Below are positions 48,959-57,493 of a stretch of 64,000 bases of DNA, piece after piece. The stretch is from Caulobacter sp. (lineage in GTDB: Bacteria; Pseudomonadota; Alphaproteobacteria; Caulobacterales; Caulobacteraceae). The stretch is taken from positions 78,051 through 142,050 of the forward strand of contig JAQGIP010000051.1 in assembly GCA_028291055.1 (NCBI GenBank). Reading direction: 5' to 3'. The notes under the pieces are model-generated. The model saw only the letters and a list, made by a program, of their open reading frames with translations, ran no database searches and was not told the DNA's origin. Position numbers and translations under genes: made by a program. How positions within the stretch are numbered: the first letter of the stretch is position 1; each line of letters begins with the position of its first letter.

Positions 48959-50176
48959 TCAGAGCCTCAGGGCCGTGCGCGCCAGGATATTGCGCTGCAC
49001 TTCGCTGGAGCCGCCGAAGATGGTGAAGGCCCGCATGTTGAGGTAGGTGGCCACCGGCGTCAGCGCCCTGGCCGGCCCCACCACGGGCGCATTGCCGGCC
49101 CCGAACAGCGCCGGGCCCTGATTGGCCATGGCGTATTGCCCGATCGCCTCCACGCCCAGCTCGCTGATCTTCTGCAGCGCCTCGCTGGTCTTCAGCTTCT
49201 GGATGGAGGCCATGGCGTCGTCCAGCACCGCCTCGCCTCGCGACAGGGCCTGGATGCCCGCCCGCTCGGAGCATTCGATGGCCAGGATGTCGATCTCCAG
49301 CTCCGCCAGCTTGCGCCGGAACGCCGGGTGCTTCGCCATCGCGCTGAACCCGCCCTCGTCCGAGGCCAGAACCCGCCGCAGCTGGGTCAGGTTGGACTTC
49401 AGATAGGTCGCCGCCGAGCCGCCGCCGCGCTCGTTGAGCAGCAGGAACTTGGCCACCGACCAGCCCTTGTTCTCCTCGCCGATCAGGTTGCCCACCGGGA
49501 CCGTCACATTGTCGAAGAAGACCTCATTGACCTCATGCTCGCCCGACATCGAGATGATCGGCCGCACGGTGATCCCTGGCGTATCCATGGGCAGGACGAT
49601 GAAGCTGATGCCGGCCTGCGGCGCCCCCTCCTGACTGGTCCGCACCAGCATGAAGATCCAGTTGGCGTACTGGGCGTGGGTGGTCCAGATCTTCTGGCCG
49701 TTGATCACATAGTCGTCGCCGACCCGGTCCGCCCGGCAGCGCAGCGACGCCAGGTCCGACCCCGACTGCGGCTCGCTGTAGCCCTGGCACCAATAGTGCT
49801 CGCCCGACAGGATGGCCGGCAGGAAGAAGTCCTGCTGCTGCGGCGTGCCGTAGCGCATGATCACCGGCCCGCACATGGTGATCGCCATGCCCGGCAGCGC
49901 CGGCGTACCAGCCGCCGCGCACTCCACCGAGAAGATGTACTGCTGGGTCGCCGTGAACTCCGCCCCACCGAACCGCTTGGGCCAGTTGGGCGCCACCCAG
50001 CCCTGCTCATAGAGGATCCGATGCCAGCGCTTCGAGAGGCTCCCGTCAGCGAAGATGCCGATCTGGTGCTCGGCCTCCTCGCGCAGTTCCGGGGTGAACT
50101 TCTCGGCCAGAAACGCCCGCACCTCATCGCGGAAAGCGGCATCTTCAGGCGACAACGCCATGTCCAGGCTGATCAT
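48959..50176 (-). CDS. Acyl-CoA dehydrogenase
   Basis: 405 residues, close paralogue of 15812-17008: shared RWHRILYEQGWVAPNWP, EHYWCQGYSEPQSGSDLA, GQKIWTTHAQYANWIFM and the C-terminal FGGSSEVQRNILAR. Start ATG 50176 overlaps the stop of the nitroreductase gene by 4 bp, so translation is coupled. Likely partner of the short ACAD downstream. Confidence 0.9.
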   Translation of the reverse strand: MISLDMALSPEDAAFRDEVRAFLAEKFTPELREEAEHQIGIFADGSLSKRWHRILYEQGWVAPNWPKRFGGAEFTATQQYIFSVECAAAGTPALPGMAITMCGPVIMRYGTPQQQDFFLPAILSGEHYWCQGYSEPQSGSDLASLRCRADRVGDDYVINGQKIWTTHAQYANWIFMLVRTSQEGAPQAGISFIVLPMDTPGITVRPIISMSGEHEVNEVFFDNVTVPVGNLIGEENKGWSVAKFLLLNERGGGSAATYLKSNLTQLRRVLASDEGGFSAMAKHPAFRRKLAELEIDILAIECSERAGIQALSRGEAVLDDAMASIQKLKTSEALQKISELGVEAIGQYAMANQGPALFGAGNAPVVGPARALTPVATYLNMRAFTIFGGSSEVQRNILARTALRL

Positions 50177-50871
50177 GCGTGGTCCTTCGCGCCGACGGTT
50201 TCGGCGCTCTTGCTATGGAAACGGATGGTGTTGGCGGCCCTGGGCATGGCCACCTGGTTTTCGGGTGCGTCGGGGTCGCCCCAGCCGATCGACATGCCGG
50301 CAAACAGCATCAGCTGCGGGGACATGCCCAGGAAGCCGTCGACGGTCCGGTGATAGAGGGCCCAGCATTCCTGCGGACAGGAATCCAGCCCCGCCTCGCG
50401 CAACAGCAGCATCACCGTCTGCAGATACATCCCCAGGTCCGCCCACTGCGGCGGTCCGTGATCGCGCTCGACATGGCAGAACAGCCCCACCGGCGCGCCG
50501 AAGAATTCGAAGTTGCGGGCAAACCAGCGCGCCCGTCCCACCTTGTCCTCGCGCGGAATGCCCATCCGCTCATAGAGCAGCTGCCCCACCGCAAAGGTGC
50601 GCTCGCGATAGGCGGGCGCGAGCTGCTTCGGATAGATGTCGTACTCCGTCCCCTCGCCGTGCGGCGCCTCGGCCACCCGGCTGGCGACCAAAGTCTTCAG
50701 CGCCTCAAGCTCCTCGCCCATCACCACACTGATATGCCAGGGCTGGATGTTGCCGCCGGACGGCGCGCGGGTGGCGCGCTCCAGGATGTCGCGCAGCAGG
50801 TCGGCATCGACCGGCCGGTCGAGGAAGCGCCGCACCGAGCGGCGGGAGGCCACGGCGTCACTGACCTTCAT
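50173..50871 (-). CDS. Nitroreductase family flavoprotein
   Basis: 232 residues. SRRSVRRFLDRPVDADLL and ATRAPSGGNIQPWH bind FMN; WADLGMYLQTVMLLLREAGLDSCPQ and GMSIGWGDPDAP complete the fold. In a catabolic operon it may reduce a quinone-like or enone intermediate or serve as a flavin reductase. Start at 50871 (MKVSDAVASRRS) overlaps the preceding ACAD stop by 4 bp. Confidence 0.87.
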   Translation of the reverse strand: MKVSDAVASRRSVRRFLDRPVDADLLRDILERATRAPSGGNIQPWHISVVMGEELEALKTLVASRVAEAPHGEGTEYDIYPKQLAPAYRERTFAVGQLLYERMGIPREDKVGRARWFARNFEFFGAPVGLFCHVERDHGPPQWADLGMYLQTVMLLLREAGLDSCPQECWALYHRTVDGFLGMSPQLMLFAGMSIGWGDPDAPENQVAMPRAANTIRFHSKSAETVGAKDHA

Positions 50872-52577
50872 AGGGCCTCGAACAGCTTGAGGGCGCCGGC
50901 CCCGCGCACGGCGTCGGCATGGGCCAGGGCCGCGCGGTCCGCCAGATCGGCCAGCCAGTAGCGGCCCGCCGCCGCGAGGCGCCGCCACACCGGCGTGTCG
51001 TCGCCCAGGGTCGCCAGCCGCGCGCCGATCCAGCCCGTCGCCGCCAACCCGGCCAGGTGCAGGAAGGCGGTCGCGCCGGCCTCGGCCTCCCACGGCGTCG
51101 CCTGCAAGCCGGCGAGCTGTCCGGCAGCGCTCTCAAGGTGATCCAGGCAGGCGACGACGGGCAGCCGAATGTCGTCGCTAATGCCCGCGATGTCGGCGCG
51201 CGCCAGGGCCAGGAAGACCGTCAGCCCCTCGCCTTCGCCCCGCCACAGCCGCCGGTGCAACAGGTCGATCGCCTGCATGCCCGTGGTGCCTTCATAGATG
51301 GTCGCGATCCGCGCATCCCGCGCCAGCTGCTCGACCGGCCAGTCGCGGGTGTAGCCCGCCCCGCCCAGCACCTGGATCGCCTGGCTGGCCACGTCGAAGC
51401 CGGCCTCGCCGCCAATGGTCTTGAAGATCGGCAGCAGCCACTGGACCAGGGCCGAAGCCGCCGCCCGGTCGGCCGCCTCGGGCTCCCCCGCCGCCAGATC
51501 CGCTTGCACCGCGATGGCGATCCCCAGGCCGCGAAGCGTCTCCACCCGCGCCGTCATCTCCAGCAGCATGCGCCGCACATCGGCGTGGGTGTCGATGACG
51601 ACGGCCGGCGCCGAGGCCGGCCCGCCCTGGCGCCGCTCGGCCGCATAGCCCCGCGCCACATCCAGCGCTGCGGCCGCCAGTCCCAACCCCTGCACGCCCG
51701 CCGACAGCCGCATGTTGGTGATCATCACGAACAACTGCTGCAGCCCCCGGCCTTCCTCGCCGATCAGCCAACCGCTCGCGCCCTCGAACCCCAGCGCGCA
51801 GGTCGGCGAGCCATGCAGGCCCATCTTCTCCTCGACCCGGCGCACGACGATGGCGTTGGGCCGCATCGCGCCGTCCTCGCCCGCCAGCGTGCTGGGCGTC
51901 AGGAACAGGCTCAGGCCCTTGGGCGAACGCGCCAGCAGGCAGTGGCCGATGCGCGGCGTCAGCCCGTGGTCGCCGAAGCTGATCCACATCTTCTCGCCGG
52001 TGATCGACCAGGCGCCGTCGTCGCTCGGCGTCGCGGTGGTGCGCAGCCGGCCCACGTCGGAGCCCGCGTCGGCTTCCGAGATGCAGATGCTGGCCGCCCA
52101 CTCGCCCCGCACCAGGGCCGGCAGCCATTCGTCCCTCAGCGCCTGCGACCCATGCGTCGCGATCAACCGCGCCGCCGAGCGCTGCAGCACCGGCAACATC
52201 CCGAACGCCGCGCAACTGCTGTCGACCAGTTGCTGCACCGACGCGGCCAGAAACAGGGGCAGCCCCTGCCCGCCGATCTCTTCCGGGTGGTCGAGCGTCG
52301 GCCACCCGGCGTCCGCATAGGCCGTCCAGGCCTCGCGATAGCCGTCGGCAACCCGCACCCGCCCGTCTTCGAGACCGCAGCCCTGCCGGTCGCCCGGTGC
52401 GTTGATCGCCGCCAAGTGGTCGGCGCAGAAACGCGCGGCCTCGCGCAGCACCGCTTCCACCGTCGCCGCGTCCGCCTGGGCGAAGGCCGGCGACAGGGCG
52501 CGCAGCCGCGCGATCCCCGGAGCCGCCTCGACCTGGGCCAGGATGGGCGCGACGTCGATGGGCGCGGCGGCGCTCAC
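50868..52577 (-). CDS. Acyl-CoA dehydrogenase, DmdC-like long form
   Basis: 569 residues. N-terminal PTLDHPEEIGGQGLPLF, ICISEADAGSDVGRL, the catalytic-type region in VLGGAGYTRDWPVEQLARDARI and YEGTTGMQAIDL, plus an extra C-terminal ~150-residue helical domain (ACAD_C type). These long ACADs include 3-methylthiopropionyl-CoA dehydrogenase, but the family is broad. Nine bp upstream of it ends the DUF35 gene. Confidence 0.88.
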   Translation of the reverse strand: MSAAAPIDVAPILAQVEAAPGIARLRALSPAFAQADAATVEAVLREAARFCADHLAAINAPGDRQGCGLEDGRVRVADGYREAWTAYADAGWPTLDHPEEIGGQGLPLFLAASVQQLVDSSCAAFGMLPVLQRSAARLIATHGSQALRDEWLPALVRGEWAASICISEADAGSDVGRLRTTATPSDDGAWSITGEKMWISFGDHGLTPRIGHCLLARSPKGLSLFLTPSTLAGEDGAMRPNAIVVRRVEEKMGLHGSPTCALGFEGASGWLIGEEGRGLQQLFVMITNMRLSAGVQGLGLAAAALDVARGYAAERRQGGPASAPAVVIDTHADVRRMLLEMTARVETLRGLGIAIAVQADLAAGEPEAADRAAASALVQWLLPIFKTIGGEAGFDVASQAIQVLGGAGYTRDWPVEQLARDARIATIYEGTTGMQAIDLLHRRLWRGEGEGLTVFLALARADIAGISDDIRLPVVACLDHLESAAGQLAGLQATPWEAEAGATAFLHLAGLAATGWIGARLATLGDDTPVWRRLAAAGRYWLADLADRAALAHADAVRGAGALKLFEAL

Positions 52578-52586
52578 GTCGGCCGC

Positions 52587-52994
52587 CTACTCGACCCGGA
52601 AGACGGGAATGGGCTGGCCGTCGGCGGTGGGCGCGAAGGCCACCCTCACCCGCTGGCCGATCGCCACGCTGGCGGGGTCGGCATCGATGATGGCGCTCAT
52701 CATCGTCGGGCCCTCGTCAAGGGTGATCAGGGCCGGGACCTGGAACACCGGCGCACGCGCCGTGACCGTGAAGCTGTAGACCTCGCCGCCGCCCGAACAT
52801 TCCAGCCAGCGAGTGTCGTCGCTCATGCAGAAGGGGCAGAGGGGGCGTGGGTAGAAGTAGGCCTGGTCGCAGGCGTTGCAGGCCTTGACCAGCAGCCGGC
52901 CCTGCGCCGCCGCCTCCCAATAGGGCTTCGCGTCCGGCCAGATTTCCGGCGAGGCGGCCCGTTTCGGTGCGTCGGTCTTCGGTGCGTCGCTCAT
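52587..52994 (-). CDS. DUF35 OB-fold / zinc-ribbon acyl-CoA-associated protein
   Basis: 135 residues. Rubredoxin-like ribbon: C-x2-C in KACNACDQAYFYPRPLC and C-x2-C in LCPFCMSDD, followed by the OB part VYSFTVTARAPVFQVP. Such proteins partner thiolase-like proteins; the steroid aldolase Ltp2 needs a DUF35 partner. The upstream thiolase gene ends in TGATG overlap with this ATG, so they form a pair. Confidence 0.88.
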   Translation of the reverse strand: MSDAPKTDAPKRAASPEIWPDAKPYWEAAAQGRLLVKACNACDQAYFYPRPLCPFCMSDDTRWLECSGGGEVYSFTVTARAPVFQVPALITLDEGPTMMSAIIDADPASVAIGQRVRVAFAPTADGQPIPVFRVE

Positions 52995-54166
52995 CAGGCG
53001 TCTCCCCGCTCGAGAATGACGGTCGATCCGCCGTGATAGCCGGCCAGCGATCCGCCGGTGCCGTGTGCGATGGCCAGGTCGCAGCTCGGTACCTGGACGG
53101 CCGGATGGGCCTCGCCGCGCAGCTGGCGCACCGCCTCCAGCAGCTTGGTGATGCCGCCCCGGTTGCCCGGGTGGTTGCTGCAAAGCCCGCCGCCGTCGGT
53201 GTTGAAGGGCAGCTTGCCCACGCCCGAGATCAGGTTGCCGTCGGCGACGAACCGCCCGCCGTCGCCCTTGGCGCAGAAGCCGAGGTCTTCGATCTGCATC
53301 ACCACGGTGATGGTGAAGCTGTCGTACAGCGACGCGTATTTGATATCGGCCGGCGTGATCCCGGCCTCCTCATAGGCGACCTTCGACGAGGCGCGCCCGG
53401 CCGAATAGCTGAGATCCACCCTGCCGCCGTCATTGTGCTTCACCGCCTCGCCGGCCCCGCGCAGCCGCACGATGGGCCGCTTCAGCGTGGCCGCGATCTC
53501 CGGCCGGGTGACGATGATGGCGCCGCCGCCGTCGCTCATCACGCAGCAGTCCAGCCGGTGCAGCGGCGAGGCCACCATCGGCGAATTGACCACCTGCTCG
53601 ACGGTGACCACGTCGCGCAGCAGGGCATGGGGATTGTGCTGGGCGTGGTGCGAGGCCGCCACCTTCACCCAGGCCAGCTGCTCGGAGGTGGTGCCGAACT
53701 CATGCATGTGCCGCTGGGCCACCAGGCCGTAGAGGGCCGCCGGGCCCATGTAATAGAGGTCCTCGAACGGAACCTCCGGCGCCCCGCGCCAGGACACGCC
53801 GCCCAGGCCCAGGAACTGCTTGGTGGCCACCTGATTGTCGGCGCAGGTGATCAGCGCGATGTTGCACTTGCCCTGCGCCACCGCCATGGCCGCATGGCGC
53901 ACATGGCCGATGTAGGACGAACCGCCGGTCTCGGTGCTTTCCGAATAGCGCAGCTTCAGGCCCATATACTGGGCCATGGTCATGCCGCCGACGCCCGGCG
54001 CATCGGCCGCGCAGAAGTAGCCGTCGATGTCGGAAAGGCTCAGGCCCGCATCCTCGATCGCCCCCTTGGCGACGTCGGCGTGCAGCTGGGCCAGCGAAAT
54101 GCCTTCGGCCTTGCGGGTGGGATGCTCGTACATCCCCACGATGCAGGCCGCGTCTGTCTTGCCCAT
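52994..54166 (-). CDS. Thiolase-like protein without nucleophilic Cys (probable acyl-CoA retro-aldolase)
   Basis: 390 residues. Thiolase fold: DAACIVGMYEHPTRK, GGMTMAQYMGL, the nucleophile loop reads TETGGSSYIG (residues 78-87) where true thiolases have Cys, SLYDSFTITVVMQIEDLGF and a late His in AIAHGTGGSLAGYHGG. Ltp2-type aldolases have just this pattern and act with a DUF35 protein, here the next gene. It would cleave a beta-hydroxyacyl-CoA by retro-aldol reaction (inference). Start at 54166 (MGKTDAACIVG). Confidence 0.85.
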   Translation of the reverse strand: MGKTDAACIVGMYEHPTRKAEGISLAQLHADVAKGAIEDAGLSLSDIDGYFCAADAPGVGGMTMAQYMGLKLRYSESTETGGSSYIGHVRHAAMAVAQGKCNIALITCADNQVATKQFLGLGGVSWRGAPEVPFEDLYYMGPAALYGLVAQRHMHEFGTTSEQLAWVKVAASHHAQHNPHALLRDVVTVEQVVNSPMVASPLHRLDCCVMSDGGGAIIVTRPEIAATLKRPIVRLRGAGEAVKHNDGGRVDLSYSAGRASSKVAYEEAGITPADIKYASLYDSFTITVVMQIEDLGFCAKGDGGRFVADGNLISGVGKLPFNTDGGGLCSNHPGNRGGITKLLEAVRQLRGEAHPAVQVPSCDLAIAHGTGGSLAGYHGGSTVILERGDA

Positions 54167-54170
54167 GCGC

Positions 54171-56063
54171 TCAGGCGTCTCCGGATTGGTTGATGAGGAT
54201 GACGTCGCCCGCCGGTCGGTCGGCATGCAGCCGCTCCACCAGGGCGTGGCGGCGTTCCAGCGTGGCGCGCTGGTTGACGTAGCCCTTGTCGGTGATCTCG
54301 TTGGCCTCGGCCGACGGCGGTTCTTCCAGCAGGATGATCCGCTCGAGCCGCGTCGACGATCCCGCGTTGGCCTGGTTGTGTTTGGCTGCGGCGGCGCGCA
54401 CGGCCTCCACCACCCGGGGCGCGCGCACTATCTCGGCCGCCGTCAGGGCCGCATCGCCCAGCAACCGCCGGCAGGCGGCCAGGTCCGGCCACGCCAGAGC
54501 GCCAATGAAGGGCCGGTCATGGCCCGTCACCACCAGGTCGCTGACCAGCGGCATCATCGCCCCCACCAGGGCGGCGCGCAGATGGCCCACGGCCACAAAG
54601 GTGCCGGTCATCAGCTTGAAGTCTTCCGCCACCCGGCTGGCGAACCGTAGGCCGAGCTCGGGCCGCTCGCGGTCGACGAAGGTGACGGCGTCGCCGGTCT
54701 TGTAGAAACCGTCCTCGTCCAGGGCGGCGGCATAGAGCTCCGGTTCGCCGACATAGCCCGGCGTGATGTTCGGTCCCCGGGCGCGCGCCTCGAAACGCGT
54801 GGCGTCCACAGGGATCAGCTTCAGCTCGATGCCGGGCACGGGGATGCCGATATAGCCGCTGCCCTCCACCGGCCAGTAGAGCTGGGTGATCAGCGGACCG
54901 GCTTCAGTACAGCCATAGCCGGTCAGGAACGGAATGCGCTTGCCGATGGCCTTCACCGCCACCGCCTGGAACCGCGCCCACAGCTCGCTCGGCAGGCTGG
55001 CGCCCGCATACTGCACGAAGACCAGGTCGCGGAAGAACCGCTCGGCCAGGGCGTCGTCCTGCTCCAGCGCAGAGGTCAGCATGGCGTAGCCGGCCGGCAC
55101 GTCGGAATAGCTGTGGGGGGAAATGTCGCGCAGATTGTGCAGCGTGCGCTCGAACTCGCCGGGCAGCGGGCGGCCGTCATCGATGTAGTAGGCCCCGCCC
55201 TGCCGCAGGCTGCGGTTGAACAGGCCGTTGCCCGCCATGGTGTGGTTCCACGGCATCCAGTTCAGGGTGACGTAGGGCCGCGACGCCTCGTCGGGCGCCC
55301 ACATGGCGTCGACCATGGCCATGTTGGTGGTCAGCATGCCCTGGGTGTTGATGATGCCCTTGGGCCAACCGGTCGAGCCGGAGCTGAACAGCACCTTGGC
55401 GACGGTGTCGTGATCGGTCGCGCCATAGGCCTGCTCGACCGCATCGGTAGGCGTGGCCGCCAACAGGTCCGTGAAGGCGATGACGCCGTTGGCGCCCTCG
55501 AAATTGGAAACCGCCACCACCGGAACGCCCGCCGCATCCTGCAGCGCGATGGCCGGCGCGAAGGCGGCGTGGTCCTGGGCGAAGATCATCGCCGGGCGCA
55601 GGGCCTCGAACACCTTGGTCAGTTTCGGCAGGCCCGCCGTGCCCAGGGAATAGGCGGGCGAAATCGGCGCGACCGCCACACCGATGGTCATGGCGCCCAG
55701 CGCCAGCGCCGCATGCGCGATCGAATTGCCGGACAGGACGAGGATGGTCTGGCCGGGGGTCAGACCTCGATCCAGCAGGCCCTGGGCGATGGCGTCGGCG
55801 TCACGGCCCATCTGGCCATAGCTGACCTTGATCCACTCACCGTCGCCGCCACGCTCGGCCAGCATCAGCCGCTCGGGGTCATGGTCGGCCCAATGGCGGA
55901 GGTAGGCCACGATGGAGCGCTCACGCCGCCCAAGCGGGCGAGGATCGCGGAGCAGCAGGGCGCCGTCGGCCAGCGTCTCGACGACCACGCGCGGCTCCAC
56001 CGCCGCCAGCGGCAGGAAGGGCGCCTTCACGGGGTCGGGATCTGGATCGGAGACGGCGCTCAT
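54171..56063 (-). CDS. Feruloyl-CoA synthase-like AMP-dependent ligase
   Basis: 630 residues. LFSSGSTGWPKGIINTQGM ATP motif, WNHTMAGNGLFN, GCTEAGPLI, RVAEDFKLMTGTFV. The order and length match aryl-CoA (feruloyl-type) synthases, which lack the common C-terminal GK motif. Actual acid is unknown, and an aromatic or alicyclic acid is possible. Starts after the terminator at 56142-56176, hence first gene of operon B running to 46.6 kb. Four bp gap to the thiolase-like gene. Confidence 0.85.
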   Translation of the reverse strand: MSAVSDPDPDPVKAPFLPLAAVEPRVVVETLADGALLLRDPRPLGRRERSIVAYLRHWADHDPERLMLAERGGDGEWIKVSYGQMGRDADAIAQGLLDRGLTPGQTILVLSGNSIAHAALALGAMTIGVAVAPISPAYSLGTAGLPKLTKVFEALRPAMIFAQDHAAFAPAIALQDAAGVPVVAVSNFEGANGVIAFTDLLAATPTDAVEQAYGATDHDTVAKVLFSSGSTGWPKGIINTQGMLTTNMAMVDAMWAPDEASRPYVTLNWMPWNHTMAGNGLFNRSLRQGGAYYIDDGRPLPGEFERTLHNLRDISPHSYSDVPAGYAMLTSALEQDDALAERFFRDLVFVQYAGASLPSELWARFQAVAVKAIGKRIPFLTGYGCTEAGPLITQLYWPVEGSGYIGIPVPGIELKLIPVDATRFEARARGPNITPGYVGEPELYAAALDEDGFYKTGDAVTFVDRERPELGLRFASRVAEDFKLMTGTFVAVGHLRAALVGAMMPLVSDLVVTGHDRPFIGALAWPDLAACRRLLGDAALTAAEIVRAPRVVEAVRAAAAKHNQANAGSSTRLERIILLEEPPSAEANEITDKGYVNQRATLERRHALVERLHADRPAGDVILINQSGDA

Positions 56064-56141
56064 CGGCCTGCTCTGGGCTTTCCTGGAAATGTCGGGACGC
56101 GCCTTCCCGGGCCGCGGCGAACCGGCGTTCAGGGGAAGGCT

Positions 56142-56176
56142 GAAAAAGGGACCGGCCGCCGGAATCCGGCGGCCGG
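56142..56176 (-). terminator. Intrinsic terminator between amidohydrolase and ligase
   Basis: Stem CCGGCCGCCGG / CCGGCGGCCGG (56152-56162 and 56166-56176, loop AAT), followed on the minus strand by a five-T tract after GGTCCC. It separates two same-strand gene groups. Confidence 0.8.
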
Positions 56177-56190
56177 CCGGAGTGCGAGGG

Positions 56191-57465
56191 TTAGAATTTC
56201 AGGTTGTAGCAACGCATCGCATTGTCCTGCAGGACCTTGCGCAGCGTGACCTTGTCCACGCCGCCGAGCGAGGCGGTGATGTGGGCCTGAGGATCGGGAT
56301 AGAGCGACGTCGGGTGCGGGAAGTCGGTCTCGAACATCACATTGTCCGGGCCGATCTTGTCCAGCATGGTCTGCGGGGCGACCCGCTCGAACCAGTAGGA
56401 GGCGAACATCTGGTCGCGGAAATACTCGACCGGACGACGCTGCAGCTTCTTCTCGGGCATCATCTCGTCGACCTGGTACTCCAGGGCTTCGAGCATGAAG
56501 GGGATCCAGCCGATGCCGCTCTCCACCGAGACGATCTTCAGCTTGGGGTATTTGTCGAGCAGGCCCGAGACGATGAAGTTGCCCAGGGTCGCGGCGTTGC
56601 CGATGTAGAAGAGCATCGCGCCGACCGCCAGCTTGCGCGGGAAGTCCAGGCCGTCCCAGCAGATGCTGAAGCCGTCGATGCCGCCGGTGGCGATGTGGAA
56701 GTTGATCGGGATCTCGCGCTCGTTGCAGATCTCGAAGAAGGGCGCCCAGTGATCGGTCATGAAGCCGGGCAGGCCGAACTGCTCGGGTCGGTCAGGAAGG
56801 TTGAAGCCCTTCATGTTCAGCTCTTCGATGCAGCGCTGGGCTTCCTTGGCCAGGGCCTTGGAATCCCACACCGGCAGTAGGGCCATGGAGAACAGGCGCT
56901 CGCCCGACTCCTTCTGCTGATGCGCGCGGTCGTCGTTGTAGATCTTGATCAGGACCTCGGCGAACTCCTTGTCGACCCAGTTCAGCAGGCTGACGGAAGA
57001 GCTGGCGAAGGAGTTCGGGTAACAGATCTGGGCATGGATACCCATGTCGTCCATGAACTTGATCCTCTCCTTGGTGTCGTAGGCCGCGGGGTGGATCTGG
57101 TCGACGGTGGGCAGGCTGAGCCTGCCCAGGACCTTGTTGCGGTTCTTGTCGATGACCGAGGCGCCGCCGGGCGAGATGATCTGGTCGCCGATGTGCCAAT
57201 AGTCCATCGCGCCGACCCGCTTCATGTAGGGGGCGCGGTGCTTCATCGACTCCGGCAGGCGCGCCGACCACAGGTCGGGGGCTTCGGAGAAGTGGGTGTC
57301 GACGTCGACGATCTTGATGCCGTCGGTGAGCTTCGTGGTGCCGGTCAGTTCGACGCCGGGCTTCAGCACGCCGCCGGGCTTGAAGGCGTCGACCAGCCAT
57401 CCGCCGACCTGGGTCGCATCGACGCCGAGTTCCTCGCCGAAACCGAATTTCGCATCATCAGCCAT
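56191..57465 (-). CDS. Amidohydrolase family 2 (ACMSD/LigW-like)
   Basis: 424 residues. IKIVDVDTHFSEAPDLWS (D-x-H near residue 52), ICYPNSFASSSVSL, INFHIATGGIDGF, KIVSVESGIGWIPFMLEAL and MFETDFPHPTSLYPDP. A paralogue of 32251-33429 with a ~45-residue N-terminal extension lacking a signal peptide. Likely same reaction class. It ends just before the terminator. Confidence 0.86.
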   Translation of the reverse strand: MADDAKFGFGEELGVDATQVGGWLVDAFKPGGVLKPGVELTGTTKLTDGIKIVDVDTHFSEAPDLWSARLPESMKHRAPYMKRVGAMDYWHIGDQIISPGGASVIDKNRNKVLGRLSLPTVDQIHPAAYDTKERIKFMDDMGIHAQICYPNSFASSSVSLLNWVDKEFAEVLIKIYNDDRAHQQKESGERLFSMALLPVWDSKALAKEAQRCIEELNMKGFNLPDRPEQFGLPGFMTDHWAPFFEICNEREIPINFHIATGGIDGFSICWDGLDFPRKLAVGAMLFYIGNAATLGNFIVSGLLDKYPKLKIVSVESGIGWIPFMLEALEYQVDEMMPEKKLQRRPVEYFRDQMFASYWFERVAPQTMLDKIGPDNVMFETDFPHPTSLYPDPQAHITASLGGVDKVTLRKVLQDNAMRCYNLKF

Positions 57466-57493
57466 GTGGCTACTCCCTGTTTTCGTTCGCCGG

